DNA of 64,000 bases from Pogonophryne albipinna (Eukaryota; Chordata; Actinopteri; Perciformes; Artedidraconidae), in NCBI GenBank assembly GCA_028583405.1, contig CM053248.1, positions 27,488,769 to 27,552,768 on the forward strand, in the 5' to 3' direction. Below the pieces are notes generated by a model that was not told the origin of the DNA, searched no databases, and saw nothing but the letters and a program-made list of their open reading frames with translations. Positions within the stretch are counted from its first letter, which is position 1. Each line of letters opens with the position of its first letter. The translations under genes were made by a program, and so were the position numbers. Below, in pieces: positions 1 through 64,000 of the stretch.

Positions 1-1464
1 AGCCCTATCCTTGTTTATACCAGAGATTATCCTGGCAAGGCTCGGGCTGCCTGCAGAATTCAAAGCAATCTATCCATGGCAGCAAGGAACTCTTATAGAA
101 AAGGAGTGTTTCAAGTATTAACCTTAATGGCATCATATACTGTAGGCTACACATTATTAGTTACGTGCACAGGCTGTAAGATAGGATGAAAAGTATCATC
201 TAAGTATAAAGTGTAACATAATGTCATGCTAGGTCTGATTATTTATTCATCAAGCCTTATGAAGCATGATAGCTTCTGTTCAACCCTTTAATATTAAAGA
301 ATAATTGAAGAAAAACTTGCATTTCACATGGAATATCTCCAGCAATGCCCTTAGATAAATTATAAATCTGATAGCCAATCAAATCGGCAATAGATGTCAC
401 ATTTTGAGTGCTTTGAGTGCTTTCGGTGCTGGTTGCTTTTCCTCAGCTGTCAGTATATTTAAATCCACAATTCCACATCTGAAAAACAAATGAGACTATC
501 AGAAATTCCTTTCACAATTCCTCCAACTGACTCGGTTACACTCCAGCTAGCAAATTATTCCACCACTTTCTCATTCCCTTTCTCCCTCTTTTTGGTTCTT
601 TCTTTCTGACAACCCTTGCAGAATCATACTTGAGGTCCATTTGCAGACCCTCAGTGCCTTCTCTTCCACAAAAGTCACATTTACTGGACAAAATGGCCCC
701 AATGTTAATGAACAGATGATAATAAAATTGGATTTTGTGCTCCAAGGGCCATCATGTTTAGACAGACTAGCCAATTTCCACACATACTATTTAGATTAAA
801 CTTAATGGGGATGAGGAATAAATTGGGAGGGTTGTGACTTCAGAGGGTGTTTGCCATATGGTCCTGCTTCTTTATTTTCCTGTCGGGATGTTAAGCTGCT
901 GTTGATTCAGAAAAAAAGGTAATTCGAGCCAGGAAGTAATCAGAGAAGCTCTTTCTGGGGGCACAAGTTAATATGGGGCCCTTTACAAAGAAATAAATTA
1001 GATGTGATGGCAGTGGAACAATGTGAGTGAAAGAGACCAGAGGACCCCTATGTAGATACAACTTTTTGTTTTTCAGGTCCAATCACATTTTCAAAGTGGT
1101 GCAATTTTCACCTTGTCTCTTATTTTTTCACTTAAAATGAAAAACGGATTACCCACACAGCATTCGAGGGGTTATCCCAAAGTGAGAGGCAGTCACCATG
1201 GTAACAGCAGCAGGTGGAAATGCAGCCAGACAAGCCGTCGGGCTGGCAATGGAGTATCAGTCAGGGCTGAGAGGCAGACTAAGTTGCCCGGCCTCCTGAG
1301 GATGCAGAGAAGTGGCTCTGGGGAGGTGCTAGATTCACTTTACTGTGCCAATGTCAATTATTGACAGTGTCAACATTGACACACAGGAAGGAAGGCCTAA
1401 GTTCTGTTTGTGTGTGTGTGAAAGAGAGAGAGAGCATGTCTTGTGAGCAATGTGACAGTTTGTT
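1..1464. other. Sequence upstream of the candidate first exon
   Basis: I see no convincing coding exon here. The open frames are short and not protein-like. The one notable site is the X-box at 1192-1205. The stretch is either 5' flank or an upstream intron of the C10orf90 homolog. Confidence 0.4.
1192..1205. promoter_or_regulatory. Candidate RFX X-box (GTCACC-AT-GGTAAC)
   Basis: This is a perfect match to the X-box consensus GTNRCC(N0-3)RGYAAC with a 2-bp spacer. X-boxes bind RFX factors and sit upstream of many ciliary and centrosomal genes, and the next gene is a member of the ALMS-motif centrosomal family. The site is about 260 bp upstream of a candidate first coding exon and 2.3 kb upstream of the first secure exon. 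By base counting, about one match of this looseness is expected by chance somewhere in 64 kb, so position is the main argument. Confidence 0.4.
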
Positions 1465-1572
1465 ATGCTTTTATACATAGATGGAGAGGTGGAGAGGAGT
1501 CACAACAGTCTAAGTGCTTTGGGTGTGAAGACGTGGCAGTCACCTGGCCAAGAGTCTCACAAAATTCAACAG
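1465..1572 (+). CDS. Candidate first coding exon of the C10orf90/FATS homolog
   Basis: An ATG at 1465 opens 36 codons ending in CAG followed by a good donor (GTAACG) at 1573. The exon would end in phase 0, which fits the phase-0 start of the exon at 3508, so the two join without a stop. The 36 residues include a stretch reading GVKTWQSPGQESHKIQQ. I do not recognise the peptide from a known homolog, so the support is the ATG, the donor and the phase only. It could be a chance open frame, and the real start could lie upstream of the window. Confidence 0.3.
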
Positions 1573-3507
1573 GTAACGTACGATTGTTTTACACTTTTTT
1601 TACATTTAGGTAGGATGATGACGTATATCATTGGATCTGTGTGTGTTGGGAGTGCATAGTATGTCAGCCTGGACACTGAGGTGACATTAAGTCTTCTAAT
1701 AGTAGTCTTATGCTTGATAACACCGTGCTCTTGTGCAAATTATGTTATACATTATTTCGCAAAGTATAGAAGTTACATTTGCTTATGTATTGATGTTGCT
1801 TATACTTATAGCATTTCTACAATGTTTATATATTTATTTTGTTAAATATATAATAATAATAATGAAGTAAAGAGAATAGAAAATAAAGAAACTATATAAG
1901 GGCCTTATTTATATCCACAACGATAAAAAAAGTTGAAAGCACTCCTATTAAACATTTGTTGATACATACAATAGACAAAAGTTTAAATTTTCATTTGGAC
2001 TTAATTTAGTCTTATCTCACTTGTCTCTGGGACACCCAGACTCCTAGACTTTTCTGACCACTCACTTTTGCCAAAAGAGAGTCCAAGAAATGGCCGTAAA
2101 TAATAATGGTGCAAGCCATTTGTTTAGAAGCTAAGGGAAATTACATTGATTTAAAGTGTAGCATTCCGTGGGAAAAACTATGAAAACATATTTTCAGATT
2201 GCATTACTTACATTTAACCAAAACAATTAAAATATGCTCAATGGAACTTGGAATAAATGATAGAAAATATAGCAGGTCAAGCTTTGATACCTCTTTGGAA
2301 TTGCTCAGTCCCTGAAATAAAAAGGATAATAAAAGACTTGTGATCAAGATAAAGGCCGATGGCAGACTTATTTTCTTATGGACCTTATTTGCACAGATGT
2401 CAGAGTCTGTGAGCTGTCTGCCTGCTAGAAGCCTTTATCCAAAGCATTGCCAAATGAGACATGTTATGCAAATTAAAAACAAAGTCTAATTCTGTCCTTA
2501 TGGAATATTTAACTGGTCGAAGTGGACTACATTGCCTGCAATTTTAATTATCACTTTCATAATCTCAAGTTATTAAATGAGTGCATTTGTTTACATTTGA
2601 TCGTCATAGAGAAAATGTATCAGTGGACTGCTGAAGTATTTTAAATAATTTACTACGGTACTGTACGCCTTTTCCAAACAGTTTACTCTCTTTGATGAAA
2701 AGTGTTTACCACAAAGTGTCATGCAAAAGCATGTTCAGAGGAAAAATCACATACTTTGTTTTGAAATGAGGTTTATGGAACAATAATGAATTAGGGATCA
2801 GGATGTTATGTTGCATCAGGGCAGTGGTGAAAAAAAGTACTAAAATATTTACTTGAGTAAAAGTATCACCACAGTTTAAAATACACTGTTACAAGCAAAA
2901 TACCTATATTCAAAAGTACAAAGTATTAGCATCAAACTTTTGTTAAAGAACAGAAATTGATCACAAAAGCACTTCCTTACAGCTCTTGAGAACATGTACT
3001 TGGTTACCATGCACCCATGCATCAGGGACAAATCCGTATTTCTTAATGTTCTAAAAAACACCTTCAGAATCCTCTGGCCCAAGGACCGGAATCTGTGCAT
3101 TTTTCCTTTTTTTTCCATTTCTTTTTAGGATAGAGTCTCATTGTGCTTCTGTGTGCTGGCTTTGCCTCACTGTGTCAAGCATGGGGAGAGTCATCTGACT
3201 AAAGAACAAACAGCAAAGCCCTTAAGAAAGTCAAGACAGCTGACCCGCCGTTGAAATGTTCTATTAGAGATTATGTCATGTTGTCAATATGTCATGCCGT
3301 ATCAAATTAAGTTCTGCTTCATTTTCTGTACTTGCAACACAAGAGCTCAATTGACCAGATGAACGTACTGTACAGCATGTCTGCTGTGTTGATTAATGAC
3401 TAAACATTTAGCAGGAGGCATTAGCAAAAACAGAAGGGTGGAATGGGGTTTCCATGCATAATTAAGTATCTTTATCATTTAAAATCTCTTTTATCCACAT
3501 GCTGCAG
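1573..3507 (+). other. Intron or 5' region before the large C10orf90 exon
   Basis: The stretch is AT-rich without coding signal. It holds a repeat fragment at 2822-2945 and a low-divergence-looking AT-rich block near 2440-2600 with an octamer site ATGCAAAT at 2466-2473. Confidence 0.4.
2822..2945 (+). repeat. Fragment of a common teleost interspersed repeat
   Basis: The sequence starts CAGTGGTGAAAAAAAGTACT and continues with repeated blocks of the type ACTTGAGTAAAAGTA and ACAAGCAAAATAC. This wording recurs widely in fish genomes, probably as a non-autonomous DNA element. Only one end is visible, so it is a truncated copy. Confidence 0.5.
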
Positions 3508-14488
<10,981 letters not shown>

Positions 14489-17400
14489 AAGACGATGAAG
14501 AGATGATGTGACAAAGCCTGTAGCATTGCATGGCAGACTGATGAAGTGACCTTTGCCCTTTGACAGTGCTGAACATAATATGATGTCCTTTTGGCCCTCG
14601 TTTGTTTCTCTCATGTATCATCATTATTCAAGTAACAGAGTTTAACATCTGTTTTTTTCTATACGATACAGCTAAGGCAATCTTTCCGAATGTCCAGACA
14701 GTCATTTAACATCGCTTAGTGTATTTCCGCTTTGAAGGTTTTCCCAGAATTCTTCTTCACATCTGGACAAAAAACATATAATATTCTGTGTTGTACAAAT
14801 CCAGCCATAAGATAATGATGTCCTTCTTAAAAATAGCATTTCAAGACAGGGTAGATTTATAGACAGGATTATCTGACGCCTTAAGGATCTTGAAAATCCC
14901 AAAAAGCACTATGTGTTGTGAAAAGACCTTCTGGGTTTTTTGAAACATTGCCATAGGTCTGTCTTTTTAGGAAAACATGTGCTTTTTCCTGTGCATCAGC
15001 TGTTTTAAAAGCCCTTGTGCCATGCAATTACAAATGAAGATGGCAAAAGGAATGTATGAAGTCCTGTTCTCACATTCTGTTTTGGTTAAATACCACATTG
15101 AGCCTCATAAAAGCACCGACTGATTTGCTTTTGACAAAAAACATTTATGTCTGCTGTTTATCGCTGTTATCTTGTTTTCACTTGATTGCAAATTGCCTTT
15201 CTTTCCAGAATACTTCAAGTAATGGGATTCAGAGTAAGCACTGATGTCCTCACACAACCACTTTCACATGATCTCATGTGATGTGGAGCAGTGATCAGAA
15301 ACTTTCATTATGCTTCTCAGTCCCTTCCAGGACACTCTTTAACCGTCATCCTCATTATACAGCAAATATGAATCCTGAATGGTGCTCTGCTATTATCCAG
15401 TGCCAGCTATGAGCTGTAAGACGGAGGAATGTGACCTCTTCTCACTGGAAATGCCCTGTTAATAGACAGTGCAGATTTGAATAGAGCTTTTGTCCCTGTC
15501 TTTAGTCTCATGATGGACTACGCGCCATTTTGCAGATTTAAAATGTGAGCGATCCAAGTGAGAGTGCTAAACAACATTATGGAGCATTTGACAATAAATC
15601 AAAAGTGAGATGTGTGAATATTTATTTTAAAAATAACAGACGCTCTTCATTATTCCTAATTGCTTTTTTCCTCATTAGCCTTTAAGTCAGAGATCCTTCA
15701 TAGTCCAGCTGTTTCATCCATCTACATTTACACTGATGTCTTGGAGGAGAACGATGATCACTACAGTTTTTGGTGAATCCTATTCCATGTGGGTGTTTTG
15801 GATGAGAGGAGATCATTTATAACAGCACTCATGGTTCATAATTGTTCCTGTCTTTCGAAAATGAGTAATTTTAGACTACAGTAGAATAAGACGTCTATGA
15901 ACCATGACTGCTGCTTAGAGAAACAATGTACTGTGTGTTGTTTTGCTATTTAACTTAACAAATACAGTTTCACTATGCAATGTCATTGTTTAAACGTCAA
16001 CTATATGCTATATTGGAATTGAGTTATATGTTTTCTTTTATATATTTGAGTTTTCTTTTTACATGTTGTTTATTTGTATTCCAAACAAGACTATACATGT
16101 TTTTCCAGGAATAAAAAGTTCTGTTTTTCCCCAAAGTGCATTGACATAATAACAAAGATTAGATGGATTTCCATAAAGTTAGGATTTATTATTCACTATT
16201 ATCTGTCTTTGCACACCAACAGAAATCCCTATTTTACTGCCTGCGTCTTATCTTCCTTCAGGCATCCTGGTTCTTAAAAAGAGCAAAAGATCAGCTCTTA
16301 TTATCAGCCTATAGCCGAGAGTTGGGTTCCAGTCAAATTAGTATGCAGGGTAATACTCCTCAGTTTGGTTTTATTTCGATTCATATTAAATCCTGAAAGA
16401 AGACTTTGAGAAATGGAGGTTTCTGAGAGTAATGACACGAGGCTGCACCCCGTAGTTCCTATTTCAAAAGGTGAAAGCCAACAATTGGATGTACTGCTGT
16501 GACTTCACCTTACATCGAGCATACCAGAGTTCTCCCCTGTTGGGAGAGAAAAAGCTTTCAGGAACTCATTCCCATGTGGATACGGGACACCTGCCTGTTT
16601 TCTGACTGCATTCCCTCTTGAAGTGAATGTCTATGGTGGACGGCCAGTGTCTGAATTGGCCGTGTCCATATGTAGAATCCGTGCATCTCAGTGCCTTGAT
16701 AACAAGTATCTGGCTGTGATTCTCATTAATATATTTGAGTCAGATATCTTAAAATGTAAATATATTCAAAGTCATACAACAGACAGATTATGCTTAGCTT
16801 ACTCTGACTCAACAACAAAATGTATGCACAACAACAGCGAGTAACATCTCTGAGTGGGGGCTGTGTAGGCCACATTATTGAAATGTACACTCAGTGTGGG
16901 CTGCTTCAGCATGTGTGGGACTATCAGCACATTGGGTCAAGTTAAGTAGTGGATACCAAGAGTCAGGCCGGAAATTAAGTGGTGTGCTTTCAAAATAAAA
17001 TGCTGGTGTCACGCTAGCTTCTGCAACCTTCAGATAATTGTGGCACATGGGTTAAAAGGAATTCCTATTTTTTGACTAAAATGATATTGACTCAAGGTCC
17101 ACTTATTTGCTTATTTGGGATATCGACTTACAAGTTAAGTGACAATGCAAGGTTAATTTTCCCTGACCAAACATAATGTGTTCAATCTTTCAATTTGCAA
17201 TAATATGAATTAAAAAAAAGCATTAAATCCTCAGTTTTATGAAAAAAGATATATATAAAGAATATATTTGACTCTAAATATTTAAGTGAAGGAAAATATA
17301 AACTACAGAAATGAGAGCCACGTAGTCAAACGGGCAAAAGTATAACTTAATCATTTTTATTTTGTCAAACTCTAACTGTAAAGTCATACACTTTCATACT

Positions 17401-17992
17401 ACAAAATTAACCTTTAAACACTTTAATTTAAGTACATTTATCTTAGGTTTTTCTAATTTGTATCATACAAACATAGTTTAAAAGATGTGTAATGTGGCGT
17501 CTTTATTGTGAAAGGTCGAACCGGATGTTGCTGTTTGTTTATCCGGTTAGCTTCACACTGCTCTTGCTCGATGATTAATAATAGGTGCAAAGCTGGCTCT
17601 AGGACCTGGCGGAGCGATTCATGAAGCACATGGTCCCTACTCATAAGACAACACTTCTCGCCAGTAATTGCCTTGCAATTTATGTAATTTCAGTGGGCGT
17701 CTGATACAGCAGCGGCTTGTGTATTTGTTAACATTTATCCCCGGTCGCTCTTCAATTCCCCTTACATTTCATACTTTTTCGCGGCTGCTTTTTGACTTGG
17801 ACGTTTGTGAATGGGAGTTGAATCAGCTGTCCTCGGGATTTCCTAAGACACCGCTCATTTACTTGATCATATTTCAGGAAGTGGGTTTTATTTTGGGGAG
17901 TTGCTCTTGCACATCAGCTGTTGTTGGATTGTATGATGGTTGCTCTGCAGTGAACCAGTTGGCCAGTCCCGTCCACGCTTCAGCCGGGCATC
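14489..17992 (+). other. Intergenic region: C10orf90 3' UTR, then adam12 promoter and 5' UTR
   Basis: Only 3.5 kb separate the C10orf90 stop from the adam12 start. AATAAA hexamers at 15593-15598 and 16110-16115 are candidate poly(A) signals, which cannot be chosen between without transcripts. No coding exon was seen. The last 480 bases are richer in CpG than their surroundings and probably hold the adam12 5' UTR. Confidence 0.5.
17500..17992 (+). promoter_or_regulatory. Probable adam12 promoter/5' UTR region with two short uORFs
   Basis: No TATA box is clear. If transcribed, the region would carry two upstream ATG frames: 17811-17846 (11 codons) and 17933-17953 (MMVALQ then stop), the second ending 39 nt before the adam12 ATG. 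The transcription start is not visible from sequence alone. Confidence 0.3.

Positions 17993-64000
<46,008 letters not shown>

Noticed and set aside
3499..3507. ATG at 3499 as the true start of the C10orf90 homolog
   Set aside because: It lies inside the splice acceptor (ATGCTGCAG before GTGCCAG), so it is probably intronic; a spliced upstream start is more likely.

Overview
The window is vertebrate nuclear DNA, almost certainly from a teleost fish. The evidence is short exons separated by long AT-rich introns with canonical GT/AG borders, very long (CA)n/(TG)n tracts, a Tc1-like transposon, an L2-type LINE, a tRNA-derived SINE and several hAT- or TTAA-type MITEs. No bacterial, viral or organellar genes, CRISPR arrays or operons were seen. 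I found no clearly new biological system. The points most worth a second look are ordinary-genome oddities: an intact Tc1 transposase with a probable lost stop codon, inverted MITE copies flanking one ADAM exon, a (TG)n tract beside a splice acceptor, and an RFX-type X-box upstream of a centrosomal-family gene.

Region 1 (about 1-14,500, + strand) holds a homolog of C10orf90/FATS. Seven exons join in frame to 638 codons and a stop, from one large disordered exon (3508-4780) to a C-terminal ALMS motif spread over four small exons. A possible first coding exon lies at 1465-1572, with a perfect X-box match about 260 bp upstream of it. The 4.9-kb intron after the large exon carries a complete 1.64-kb Tc1-like element (antisense) and a 5'-truncated, decayed L2-type LINE (sense).

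Region 2 (14,489-17,992) is the short intergenic stretch, with candidate poly(A) signals and the probable promoter and 5' UTR of the next gene.

Region 3 (17,993 to beyond 64,000, + strand) is the 5' part of an ADAM metalloprotease, best called adam12. Six exons give 211 in-frame codons: signal peptide and prodomain up to the cysteine-switch region. The furin site, protease, disintegrin and transmembrane parts must lie beyond the window. The order C10orf90 then ADAM12 on one strand matches the arrangement I know from human chromosome 10q26, which supports both calls. The introns (10.2, 2.9, 23.9, 4.2, 1.1 and more than 3.0 kb) hold no convincing nested genes but many repeats.

The two genes are neighbours and need not work together. 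FATS-type proteins are linked to the centrosome and DNA-damage response; ADAM12 is a cell-surface sheddase active in muscle, bone and fat development. All coordinates come from reading the sequence by eye; no alignments or database searches were run.
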